A stretch of 64,000 nt of DNA, taken from assembly GCF_027942865.1 (NCBI RefSeq), contig NC_134515.1, forward strand, positions 31,238,449 through 31,302,448, read 5' to 3'. The position numbers and the translations under genes were made by a program. The notes under the pieces were generated by a model. That model had not been told where the DNA came from. It saw only the letters and a program-made list of their open reading frames with translations, and made no database searches. Positions 37,331 through 49,838 of this stretch are shown here, piece after piece (position 1 is the first letter of the stretch; each line of letters opens with the position of its first letter). This DNA comes from Odontesthes bonariensis. Lineage: Eukaryota; Chordata; Actinopteri; Atheriniformes; Atherinopsidae.

Positions 37331-38809
37331 ATCTTACTCTTTCCTTTTCTGTATTTTCTGATCATACACAGATGGGAATCGCAGGTGCAGGGCTCATTTA
37401 AATATGATTTGCATATTTAAGTAGGGGCGTGGACAGGGAGGAGTCAGGTGCTCCGACGTGCGCTCAATTCCACGTTGATTGGGATGTACAAACGAAATGT
37501 GCTTGGATTGATCCGTGCGCAAAGATTCATACATCTGGATATTTTTGTACGTTGGAGGGCATTTGGGTTTGAGCGTACGCCATGTTTCACTAGGAAATCC
37601 ATGCAAGTCTTTGTACATGAGGCCCCTGGTCTCCAAAAGCTCTTCACGACATGTATTTGCTCTTTGATGATTTAAATATAATTTCAGTCAGAGTGCTGTC
37701 ATCACATTTAGAGCCAAAGAGGTCAAATATCTGATAGTTCAATATTTAAAATGTCTGAACTACTGTATTTTTTATGCTGCATAAATCTTGTTGGTTTGCT
37801 TATGCAAACATTCTCCTAAGAAAGTTTGGCGCACGTACAGATAGAATGAGGATGTCTTTGTTTAGAAGATAATAAATAGCACTCTGTATTGCACATTTGT
37901 GATCAAATCACAGAAAATCAAGCATGCACAAACTTTTAGTTGCTTATAATGATGCCATGAGACTGGTATTGAAGATGGCTTCGTGCAAGTCAGATGTTTT
38001 GTGGCTCCAGGAGAAGGAATTGTCGAGACTGTTTAAATAAACATAATAATCGATTTTCCCCCTCAATGCCTTGGAAAATAAAGTTATTTTGGGACGACCT
38101 AATGTAGAGGTTAGCTCTATTTGACACCTGTCCTAGCTGTAGATAGATTGGCATGGTTTTCTCTTTTAGAGAGGCTGGTTTATTTGTTATATATTCCTTT
38201 TCTGTTTATTCTAAGTACCCTTTTTTTTTTTTTTAATCTTGGACCTGGAGTATGTTATAAACATTTTATATTGAAAAATGGTGAATGGTACTTGCTAAGC
38301 ATAATGGAGTAGGCTCTCTATGAGGGGTGCTGCCTTCTGGAATTTTTTTTATAGAAAATAGCTAGCACTCCTCCAGACATTCTATGTAACTTTAAAACCA
38401 CTGACACCTTAGTAAAAAGTTAAAGAAGTTAAAACAGTGATGACCTCATAACAATAGCATCTATGAAGGGGTATTATGTAACAGGTAGCTAGTGAACAGC
38501 CAGTTCATGAAGTTAATGTTTAAAAGGGGGAAAAATAATGAACAAGTGTAAAGATCTGAACTAAGATGACAAATCTTATGACAAGACAACAAGGTCAGAG
38601 CAGTGCCATAATGTCAGGTCTTTATGGATATTCCTTGTTTGCTGTGGTTATTACCTACCAAAAACAGTCGCAGAAATCAAAACAAAACTCTTCAAAGGAT
38701 ATGAATAAAGAGAAACTGGAAACCAAACATTTGTCTTTTGGTGTGTTTGTCGAGGCCATACCATATTAGAGAGTGTTTTTTACGCCATCAAAGCTTGCCA
38801 GTGAACTTT

Positions 38810-39860
38810 TTCAACAGTTTGTCAGCTGCTCTACCAGAGAAAACAAGACATTGGATTTGTTTTACACAAATGTCAAGGATTCATACATTTCCAAATCAAG
38901 ACAGGTGATCAACAATCACCTGGATTAATGACTACCTGACAAACAGACCACAGTTTGTCAGACTAAAGAATTGTGTATCTAACCAGGTGATCAGCAGCAC
39001 AGGAGCACCACAGGGGACTGTACTCTCACCATTCCTTTTCACTCTGTACACTTCAGACTTCCAGTACAAGTCAGACTCCTGTCATCTACAGAAATATTCA
39101 GATGACTCTGCAGTGGTCGGGTGTATCAGAGATGGACAAGAAGCTGAGTACAGAGAGCTGGTGGACCGCTTTGTGGCATGGTGTGGGAACAATCATCTCA
39201 TCTTGAATGTTAACAAAACAAAGGAGATGATTGTAGATTTCAGGAGAAACAGGGTCAGATCAAACCCTGTTTCCATCATGGGAGAAGAAGTGGAGGTGGT
39301 TGAGGAATATAAATACCTTGGTGTTCATGTGGACAACAGACTGGACTGGAGACACAACAGTGAAGCCATCTACAAGAAAGGACAGAGCAGACTGTACTTC
39401 TTGAGGAAGCTAAGGTCCTTCAAGGTTTGCAACAAGATGTTGCAGATCTTCTACAAGTCTGTTGTTAAGAGCGTCATTTCCTCTTGCGTCATCTGTTGGG
39501 GCAGCAGCATCAGAACCAGGGACCTAAAAAGACTCAACAACCTGATAAGGAAGGCTGGTTCTGTTCTGGGGACGACTGTGGAACCTCTGGAGACAATAAT
39601 GCAAAGAAGGATTTTGCATAAAATCAAGAGAATTATGGACAACCCTGAACATCCTCTCCATGAGACTGTTATCGGAAAACAGAGTCTCTTCAGTCAAAGG
39701 CTTCTTCAGTTTGGATGCAAAACGGACCGCTACAGGAAATCTTTCCTGCCCACAGCCATCATCATCTATAATAACTCCTTGATTTAATTGAGTTACATCA
39801 ACATTTAATTTCCCTCTGGGATAAATAAAGTATTTGTGAATTTTGAATTTGAATTGAATT
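38810..39860 (+). mobile_element. Rex1-like LINE 3' part with open reverse transcriptase frame
   Basis: An open frame continues from before 38900 to TAA at 39785-39787. It shows TWINDYLTNRPQFV, STGAPQGTVLSPFLFTLYTS and the catalytic box KYSDDSAVVG. Then come NHLILNVNKTKEMIVDFRR and YKYLGVHVDNRLDW, the thumb and C-terminal region of Rex1/CR1-type reverse transcriptases. The 3' end is TTTCCCTCTGGGATAAATAA then GTATTTGTGAA and (TTGAA)n at 39840-39862. It is 5' truncated, but the remaining 270 codons or so have no stop, so it is rather young. Confidence 0.82.
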
Positions 39861-40309
39861 GAAAAGCTAGAGAAATAACAAGGGCACCTGCATCCACTAT
39901 ACTGTCCTGTCACAGCATTGGTTACAATGATTTCAGACAGTACAAACGGAAGACAACACCCGCTGGTTCTGTTGCTCCAGATACAGTAACTATCAGAGGG
40001 GGGTGTCATAATGAGCAAATGGTCATCTTGATTTAACACATATGAACTGTCCCCATGCAAATCTTTATAATAGAACATTTGTGTTATTTGTAAATAAATT
40101 TATGAAAAATTTAATAGTTTGACCTTAATTACAGGAAGGAAGTTCACCTTTAATATTGTTCTGTAGGATCCTGATCTTTGATGAGGCTATAGCAAAAAAA
40201 AAAAGAGATTCAGCTTCAGAGAGTAACAACTATTTTATTTATATAAAGACTAGACAGCACTTTAAAGATGAGCCCTCTAGATCTAAAAAAACTGAAGCCA
40301 GTGCAGAAA

Positions 40310-40690
40310 TTCTTATTTGATTCTTAATCTTATTCTTATTCTTACCTAAGCTCTCTTAAAAGTTCAGTCAATTCTGTCCTTTTACATAGACAGCCTTGCA
40401 TTTAAGGTCTGTTCAACTGTTCGAGTAAACTCCCAGGTATCTTCATCCACCACCACCTCTCTCACTATATCCATCTTCTCCCAAGATGGATATAGTGTTT
40501 ACCTTATTCCTGGTCTCTCTAAAATACACAATCAACTTTGTTGTTTTGTATGTGTTCAAAGTGAGTTGCCTGTTCTAACACAATACCATAAACCGGTCAA
40601 CGGGTTCCCTGTACACAGCTTTTTGTCCATCACTGTTATACCCAACAACTACAGTAGTCTGAGTATTTGTGGAGATGATGGAACTTTAGT
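40310..40690 (-). mobile_element. Second Rex1-like reverse transcriptase fragment, badly decayed
   Basis: Read on the minus strand, shifting frames give VVVGYNSDGQKAVYREPVDR, LTLNTYKTTKLIVYF and RYLGVY. These are the same blocks, in the same order, as the copy at 39100-39420. It lies in opposite orientation to that copy, less than 1 kb away. A perfect 15-base fold-back at 40463-40497 lies inside it. Confidence 0.65.
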
Positions 40691-43600
40691 TTTTCTCTGT
40701 GACAGCAAATTGTTTATGTGAATGACCTTGAACAATTCTGTGTGTTTATAGAGCAGAAACAGTAATAACAGTCCTCACATAGCAGAGAACAATGCCAGGA
40801 AGCCCCCCACCACCACCATCCCGATGAGCTTAGACAGGCAGAGAGTGGCAGAAGATGTGTGGCCTGTTCTACATCAACCTTACGAAGGAAGGGAGCTCTT
40901 TAACCTAAATGTGCACATACATCCTCATCATCATATTACGGTGGTGAGAGAGCAGGTAACGTGCCATTGACTTAAATATTCAGCCATGAGCAGGCTCAAA
41001 CTTGACATGCAGGATAATGGATCCCAGAAACAAACTGTTGCATCAGGTTGCTATTGAGCAAACTGAGGTGGTTCCTGATAGGTATGCCCAGATGCAACTT
41101 TTCACAAGGAACAGCCGAGGTTAAAGTGAAATCAGCTTCATATGGAGAGAACACAGGAAAATTTGTGTTGGCCACGATTCCTACCGATGGATGGGATGTG
41201 CTCCCTGGACCTCGTGTTCTTTCTGCTTCCACTGATCGTCAGCAGTTTGCAGCAGAGTGACCCTCTCAACTGCTCCCTCTTTCTGTCCTGTTGCTAATCC
41301 TGCCTGAATCCTATTGTCTTATTCCATTTGATTTTCTAGTGAAAAAAAGTAGGAACCTGTCAGCAAATTTGGTCTCCTCTGATGAAACAGGAAGGAACCA
41401 GTCAGCAGAAACAAGGAAACAAGCCCTCATGTTTTGTAAGAGAAGCTATATGATGTCAACAACTGCAGAAAACCAGTTGTCAAGCAGTGAACTATCTCCT
41501 AGTAAATGGGAAGTATATACTAGCCCTGTTGATGTCTTAAATCATGTAGCTTGTGTCTCAATTTATGACAGGTCCCGTTTCAAGTGGGAATACTATATAC
41601 AACTGGCAGCCATGATGCCGCTAATCCAGGGGTGCAACTGTCCTTGTCAAAGTGAAGGTTCTAACTGGCTACAATATTTTTTTATATACTGTATATATTG
41701 TGTAACTTCATGATTCTTATCTAATCATGTTTTAGTTTTTTTCAACCAATGCAGATTCAGCTCAGATTGTCTGAAGGTCTGCTGAACTATGTTGAGATTA
41801 TGAGATTTATTAATGCGCCTGCACCACATTTGTCTTCTGTTGGTGAACTAGTAAGCAAAAGAAAGATTTTTAACATATGGTAAGACATTTTGAGAAGGTT
41901 TTCCTTTAATGGTCCAGTTAGTAAGATCTCGTCCCATTGAGTGATATTACTTGCCATCTACCTTTGAAGATGTACAGTAAAAACTATAAAGGCAAAAAAA
42001 AAAGAGCATGGACTGCTGGGTCTAGCACCAGCGATTGGTTTGCCTTTCAGGGTTAATAATTCAATTTCATGGGGATCATTCATCAAATAAAACTGTAATA
42101 TGAATCTCATTAAATATGTACTAAAAGATTTCGCCGCTTAAATAAGTCACAAATTTTTTCCAACACTTATGTAGTTTTTAATGGCTAAACCTAACCAAAC
42201 AGCGATTGAAGCTGTTGTCAAGTTGAAAATTAAGTATAAAAACTAGCCTCCTAAAATGGACTTTTCATATGTTAAGGATGGTAAGAAAGTACTTTTGTTT
42301 TTATTTTTGTTCACATACATGAAAAGCAAGGGAAAACAATAGCAAGGCCAAAGAGAATGTGTTGAAAAGCAAACTACGAAGAAGAAGTGGAATAGAAATA
42401 ACTTTGGATAAATGAAGTGAGACCATATGAAAAGGGACATGGTCAACATATATAACATAGGCTCATCCTGGGGGGATTAAAAACCTTTAAATTAAATTAT
42501 ACCATATTATTTGAAGGTATTTCAAAGACTGAAGCGTCAAACAGAGCGAAAGGGGCAGGCGGTAGGCTAGGGAATACATTCAATTCCTCTGGCAAACCAT
42601 TTAACACTTTATGATATTTGATTCTTAACATAAGTGACTGATAAAGCCAGTGTCTATGCAAAGTCAATGCTGTGTGTCTTTTGACAGTTTAGCCTCAGAT
42701 CCCATTTTTCCCCCACCAGTGTCATGCCCATAGTCACACTCATTTAGCAGCGATAAGTCAAACTTAGCAGAAAATCAGTGTAAAAATATATTTTTGGACC
42801 AAAACCTGATTTGCAAAAAACATGTGTAATCATCGATTAAATGAGACATCATACAGAATATCATTGTCTACGCTATTGTCTGTGTTCAGGAATGCTGAAT
42901 CATCTCTCATAAGGCTAAGTCACTGAAATGTACTTTTAATGTAAAAAAGAAAGGGATAGAATAGTGAATAGTAATAGAAAACAATAAATAATTTTTTTTT
43001 ATTTAAAAATTCAATGAATAATAAAACCTTGCTTATTGACCAAATTGAAGACTTGACACAGTAGGAGTAACAGAGACACCATTGCAAATTGCATCTTGCC
43101 TGTGTAAATCACATAACTCGGTTATTTTGTTTCGGAGTTGGAAAAATAAAATCACTTAACTGAGCAGATATCGTCCCACATATGTCCCAAATATTCCCAA
43201 AGATTTATGTAATTGTTGAAGAAAAGCATTCTCTATTTTCCCCTTGTGGATGTCCACCAAAATATTTGTTGTCATTTTTTTCTCCTCAAGGTAAAAGCTT
43301 TATTTTCCAGTTAGGCCAGTTAACTTCTACTCATTTACAATCACCAACACTCTCTAGCAACAGCGAGCAGCCCGGTTTATTCTCTGCAAACCAGTCTTTG
43401 GCAACATCTCTGACTCGTTTCTTTTTTGCAGTTTTTTAAAAGATTACTTTACCGGTTAATGGAAACCTGGCTAATGTTTAACACAGTATGCTCACTACAA
43501 CAGAATCAGAAATGTCAGTAAGCTACACATGATAGTCCCCACTACTTTATCACAATGATTCATTTAGTACACATTCACCCAATTGAACACAAAAATCACC

Positions 43601-45201
43601 ATACTGTGTTCAGTCGTTTCAGAACCATGATGGATGGGCTCATTTTTCCGAACTGTTCTGATGTGGAACTGCACATCGAACAAGGCCTGCTTTATTCAAA
43701 AGGCAAAACTGGTCCCGAACTTTAGAAGAGTTCCTTCACTAATGCAGGTGCAGGTCTGGGTGCAAGTGAGTAAGCCCATGTTCCACTTACAGGCTGTGCA
43801 GCATGGCTGAAGATGTGTTCACAGGCTAAATGTTTAGACATGGTCACCTTTTTTTTTTTTATCAATTCAACAGACAAAGTTGTTCTAGAAATATTTCATG
43901 GAATTGGCAAAAAACTAGTACACCATAATTGTTCCACTCAAATTGTGTTAGATTTCACCGCTCTGTCAAAGTCATTGCATGTAAAGTGCATATTCTGCTT
44001 TATTAAAGTTTTTGTCCCCACATATCTAGCATTCTAAAAGTCCAGATGGCCTTCTATAAATTAATATTTAGTGTATACTAACCTATATTACAACTGTTTA
44101 ATACTAATTTCTAATAACAATTTGTAGGATTAAAGGTGTAATTCTGGGAAAGTCAATCTTCTGTGCTTCTCTTTTGCAGAGCTATAACTTGTCTGCAAAG
44201 GAAATGGAACAGTAACTAGTTAGTTTAACATAAGGATTGGAAACTGGGAAATAGTAAGCTCTGCTTTTTCCAAAAGTTCTCTTACCCTCACCTCTTATCC
44301 TCACAGAAGGGCTTTATATAACTATGTGTGATTTGAGAGGGCTGGTCTGATCTGCTCAACCTCAATTCTAACAAGGTACAGAGCAACAGGCTTGAAAAGA
44401 AAGAGAGAAAAAGCAGGAGCACTTTATGTTACTGGTGCTGAATGGAGCCTACAAGAATTCCAAAAATAAAGAATAATTTGTATATCTTAGCTGAATAGAT
44501 TAGGCAGCAAACCAAATGATTCCTTAATATAGCAATCTGTTGTCTATCTTATTTATTTTCTATATACATTTCCTTTTTACTACTATTGGTTTAGCAACAA
44601 TTCAAACTTATTTTAATTCTGTTCCATTAGCTTGATATCAATATCTAATAACCCGTCCAACAGATTCAGAAGGCCAACATTTGATTGTGATGTTACATGT
44701 GCAAGAAGGCTGCTTTCCTTTCCTTCAGACAGAGATAGGCCCCTTTATGTCAAGCTAAGCAAACCATCTAATATTTACTACACAGATATACGATTAATAT
44801 TTGTTTTCATCTAACTCAGTACGAGATAGCAAATCTTTTAACAATTCTTTAAAGTTCAGTTCAAGCTTGGATACAAAGAGAAAATTGAAAAAAAGAAAGA
44901 TAAATTCTGATCTGCTACTTATGTAGTTCAATACTTTTAACACTGATCAACAGCAGTTTGTTTTAAGATACACCGTTGCTCTGGAGTTGCCCCTTTATGA
45001 GTTTTTAACACCTACAGAAATACCCCTTAAATCTTAATAATAAATATATGCATCATAAGTATTCAATTCTATTGATACAACTTTCTGTCTCTCAGATGAT
45101 CAGGTTTCAACAATATTCTGTGCCTGCATACTAGTGTTGGTTTACAGTCGAAGACTTCAGCTCTCAGTTGGAATGCATTTGGCAGTGTTCACTCTCAGGT
45201 G
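40691..45201. other. Intergenic DNA and probable pip4k2c 3' UTR
   Basis: No gene is recognised. A 140-codon open frame at 41291-41713 has no family resemblance, and I do not call it a gene. The part nearest 45201 should contain the pip4k2c 3' untranslated region (minus strand), but its end cannot be set from sequence alone. Confidence 0.4.
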
Positions 45202-48200
45202 TTATGCGAAAATGTTTGAGATGAAGTCCCGAAATCGTTTGGCATACTGCTCAGGGTGGACTGTGGATATTTCAGCGCCAGCCTGCAACAAGAGAGAAAA
45301 GACCAAGAGCAAAAAAAAAAAAAAACAGGTCATTAACATCATCTGGGTGCCCAGAATTACACGGCACAGACACAAACATCAAACTCACCAGGAATGCTTT
45401 AGATAAATGACTACTTCTTCTTTTGTGCTACTCACCCCATGTTTGACAGTTTTTGCTGCATGAGCAGCCTTCTTCTTGGTGTCGTACTGAGTGAGAATAT
45501 CTATCAGGCCCATGAAGTAGACCTCCCTCTGAGGGGCTCCTGGGTTTAAAGGAATAGAACAATTTGGCAAAGCTTTTATTAATGGTGGTAGTCACAGAAC
45601 TCAGGTAATAACCATTAGGTCCAAAAAACCCACAAGATTTTCAATTTACAGAAAGACTGAATCTGAATTGTGCCTTTTGTACTTATATACCATGATTTTT
45701 TTGGTGCTTTGAACTGTGTATAGGGGGTATAGAGGGGATGTGATGCACCACATAACACTGAAGACTAGGTGCTGGATTGTTTAGTGCGAGATGTCATTGT
45801 TATTTTGGCATTGTTTCTTGACGAAATAAAGATGTCATCTGAATGGCTGCTTGTTGCTTCAAAACCTGTACGTATCATTAAGAATTATGTTGTTTTTACA
45901 AAAGAGTAAGTTACTATTTCCATTTCCCCAAAAAATGATGTTTTGATTGGTCAAACAACAGGACAGTGTATCACTTAGGCGAAGTCAGTCTTGGATAAGC
46001 TTGGGCTTAGAGAAGGCAGCTGTATCCCTGGATGCTGAGGCTTAATTTGAACTGAAATGGGGTAGCTGTGCCTTTCGTTGCACAGAAGCTGTTTTCCCAA
46101 TTGGAAGTTGGCGATTCGATCCCAAGCCTGTTGTTGTGTCAGAGTGCCTTTGGAAAAGACATTGGTTTCGGTCAAAGAGTCAAAATACGACCCATTGGTG
46201 AACTTTTTTGTTTGTTTGTTTTTTATTCATCACGTGTTTCATCATGAGGAAATAAAGTGGATTTGAATTTGAACCTCCAATAATAATTTATCTGACTTCA
46301 TCTAAAATGTTAAAAAATGTTCGTCTTTAACATGTTAAAGAAAGATGGTGAGGGAAATTTATAAAAAGATAGGATAACACAACTGTGCTGAAAAAAAAAT
46401 CTCACATACAAACATATAGCTGTACTGGGCTGTGAAAGCTGTGAAAAACAGATGTTTAAAAAAAAAAAAGAATTATACTTATCCTAAAATGCTGGTTCAC
46501 ACTAAATCTATCATATAAAAAAAAATATATTACCTCATTATGAAAGTTGATCATTTAAAAAAAAGCTGCAAAAAAAGCCATAAAAAGGGAAAAATTTTAT
46601 CGCTGTGCCATTTACACGTATTACTTTGTCCTAATATTTATTTACACCAATCCATGTTTATATGTTAATAATGTCACTTTGAAACTTGTGGCTGCAATGA
46701 ATTGTGGGAAGGAGTGATTTTCTTTTCTTACATAAAGAATGGTAAAGTGTTTCCTAGAGATAATAAAGGAAGCACTGAGGCTTTCTTCTTTAAAATGTTG
46801 TGAATTAAAACTGCTCTCATCGTTGCTGCCACTCAGAGAAGTCTTAATCATTTCACTGAAAGACCATTCCACCAAAGTGGAAGATGACTGATCAACAAAC
46901 TCATTTCTAACAGAGGAGCGAGGTAAATGTCATTGAAAACTTTATCAGTATCATCAGAACATAAACCAGCCTTAGAAGAAGTAGATGTATGACTGTTCCC
47001 ACAAATTTCATTCATCAAAGAAGAGGTGCACTGAGATTAAGGAGTGGAAGTCTGTGTCAGAGGTACTCATAAATCCTAGAACAGAATCAATCTTTGCATT
47101 CTATTATCAGATTTCAAGATTTAGTTTCACATCTAAGTGAGAAAAATGTTGAAGTTTGAATGAAGTATTCACCTGGGCAGCTCTTAACTGCATACACATC
47201 CACATAGGAATCAAACTCCCCGGAACCAAGAGGTTTGCAGGAGGACATGTAACCAGCAATTCCTTCAGGAGAAGTGCCATAAGATCCCACTGTGGAACAC
47301 TGTGCCATGCCATTCTCAGACTCTACTTCCTCCTCATTGGACACCTCCTCACCCTCCTCCTCCTCCCGCTCAGCCCGGCCGACGTCGTGGATACCGAGCA
47401 GCAAGCTGTAGTCCATGATCTTCAGCTTGACTAAAAACTGAGGAAGATGTGAGAAAGATGTTTGCCTTGAGCAAATTACAAAAGATATTCTAATTTTAGT
47501 GTGACTGTACTATGTCACAGACATTCAAAATTCAACTTGAGGGATTTTCAGTTCATTTTGACTGAAACCTTATTATTCCCAACTAACAGCTCGGTAACTT
47601 TCATGTTATCATTTGGAGTCATATCAAGCATGGACTACAATCCATCTTGTTCTCATAAACTACAGGTTATGTTAGGGCGAGAACAATCAATGTCTGAACT
47701 GGTCTTTGAGCAAACATGCAGCAACAACCTAAGGAGCCAAAGACAAAGAAAACTGTGACCAAATTCTTTACAAATCATCAAAATGACTGCATTTCATTCT
47801 TCAGCTCTTATTTCTGTTGCAGTGACTTGTTCCCCTTGTTCACTAGCAAATAATTACACATCTATAATCAAGTGCGCATAGTCAAAAGCCTATAGTCTAT
47901 AGTCAAAATAGCATCTTAGGGGTGATACTGCCACTGTGTGGTAATGGTTATTCACCACAACACAGCACACTTACCTCCACATCTTTGTTGAGTTTCTCCA
48001 TGAGCTTCTCCTTCTCCTCCTCGTTTACATATACTTTCTGCAAGTTGTTCCTGAAATCCATATCCTTAAAAGTAGGAAGCTCTTTTTCCTTTTGAAAAGT
48101 AAAATATCACACGATAAGGACGAGATAGGTAGCAAAAGAATATCATGAAAAGGATGGTAGAGCAAGACATTTTTTTACCCTTTCTTTGTCACTTGCTTCC

Positions 48201-49796
48201 CGATCCACCAGAGAGCCCTGTAAAAAGAAACTGTTCTAAATATCTTTGCTGAACCTTTGAGAAATGGTATGAATGGAGGTGGCATCAAAGGATTTGACAT
48301 TTGGTTTACTCTATGAAATGTCAGAAAATGTTATCCTCTTTCTTATTTTTGGTTTTTATAAAAAAAAAAAAAAAAAAAAGTCATACCTTTACATTTCAGC
48401 TACAGAAATTAGGTTAAAATAAGCTTCTTTTTTTGGTTGAAATGTCTAAATAAATGGCAAACATGTCTTTTTATTTGTACTTGTAACAGCAGTGTAATAA
48501 CTATTACCTGTGAGACTTCCTTGTCACTTTGTGAGCAAAGCTAAGAATCGGATTGTGCAATTAAAGATCTGTTTGTTGATGCAATTCCTCCTCACCTTCA
48601 GATCGTACTTCCTGTGCACCACCAGTCTGTGGCTGAACATATTTCTCATGACCATCAGGTAGGCCTCCTCACTGTCCACGCTCACTCGGTACATACCAAG
48701 AAACTGTGGCAACAGAGTGCTGCCGTGACACTTTACTATGTGCTAGAGGAAGGAAACAACTGTGAGTATTCATGGAAGGTACAGACAAGATAACTATCAG
48801 TCATGAGTCAGAGAGGCACTAATCAATTCCATGATTACTGGCAAACCAGTGTCACATTATCATATTCTGTGCCAATTAAATTTTCACAAATAAGCTGCAC
48901 AATAGCTCATGTACACAGCGCCACAGGTAACAACATTATGGCCACACACAAACCTGCACGGAAGTACTTTGCAGTTTATGTAGAAGAGAAACTTCATTTG
49001 TTCTGATATTTTTGTTTAAGTGTAGAAGGAAAAAGCCAGACCAGAGCAGCCTTTCTCTATGCCACCTGAAGACCAACACACCTACTTCAATGAAATGAAA
49101 TGAAAAAGCTTTTAATCATCATAAGCTTTCATTATGAATCATTACTGCTGCTGACAGGAATGACCTGTGTCTTCCAGTGTTACGACACAGCGGAAGAAGC
49201 CTCACGGTGATCACATTGCATTTGAAAGCGGGTGGGCAGTGTTGTTCCTTATGTTCACCAACTTCTGCAGCGTTATTCTTTGCACTCTTTAGGTCAGCCG
49301 ATAAGTCTCTCCAGGACTTTCATGATGAAGACTGTCGCGACAACAGGTCTATAGTCACTGAGAGCAGAGAGTAGAACTTTCTCCTGACTCAGGCTAAGGC
49401 TTAAGAGATGCTGTAGAACCCCTCAAAGCCGTTTCACACATACCCTCAGGACCCTGGAGCTGACACCATCTGGACCTGCGGTCTTGTTCTGGTTCAGTCT
49501 CTCCAGCTGCCTCCTTACCCGACAGCAGAGGGAGGCAAAAGAAGGTCTTAGAGTGTCTTGGTGTGGGGTGAGACGTTGGTGACGCTGAGCTAAGATCCAT
49601 GACTGAGGTGGAGGGTGACAATATGGAGGCGTGACAGGGAGGATGGAGGTAGAGGAAGAGTGTGAGGCTTGCAATGCTGGAGGCAAGCGTAGAACATACT
49701 GAGTGCCGATCTGAACTGAACCTATTGAATCACATTTTCAGCCTATCGCTCTGTTCGACTTTCCATCAGTTTGATCCTCTTTCAACTTAAAGCCTG

Positions 49797-49838
<42 letters not shown>

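Larger units (their letters stand above)
35837..37631 (+). mobile_element. PIF/Harbinger DNA transposon, decayed
   Basis: The ends are imperfect inverted repeats. The left reads GACCTGGGGCCTTATGTACA, and the right, reversed, reads GACCAGGGGCCTCATGTACA. Between them are a Harbinger transposase remnant on the plus strand (36203-36840) and a MYB/SANT-like remnant on the minus strand (about 37330-37040). This two-gene organisation with convergent frames is known for animal Harbinger elements. I could not identify a clean 3-base target duplication. Confidence 0.8.

Noticed and set aside
41291..41713. 140-codon open frame
   Set aside because: No recognisable domain, no plausible splice or expression context; consistent with chance in this GC range.
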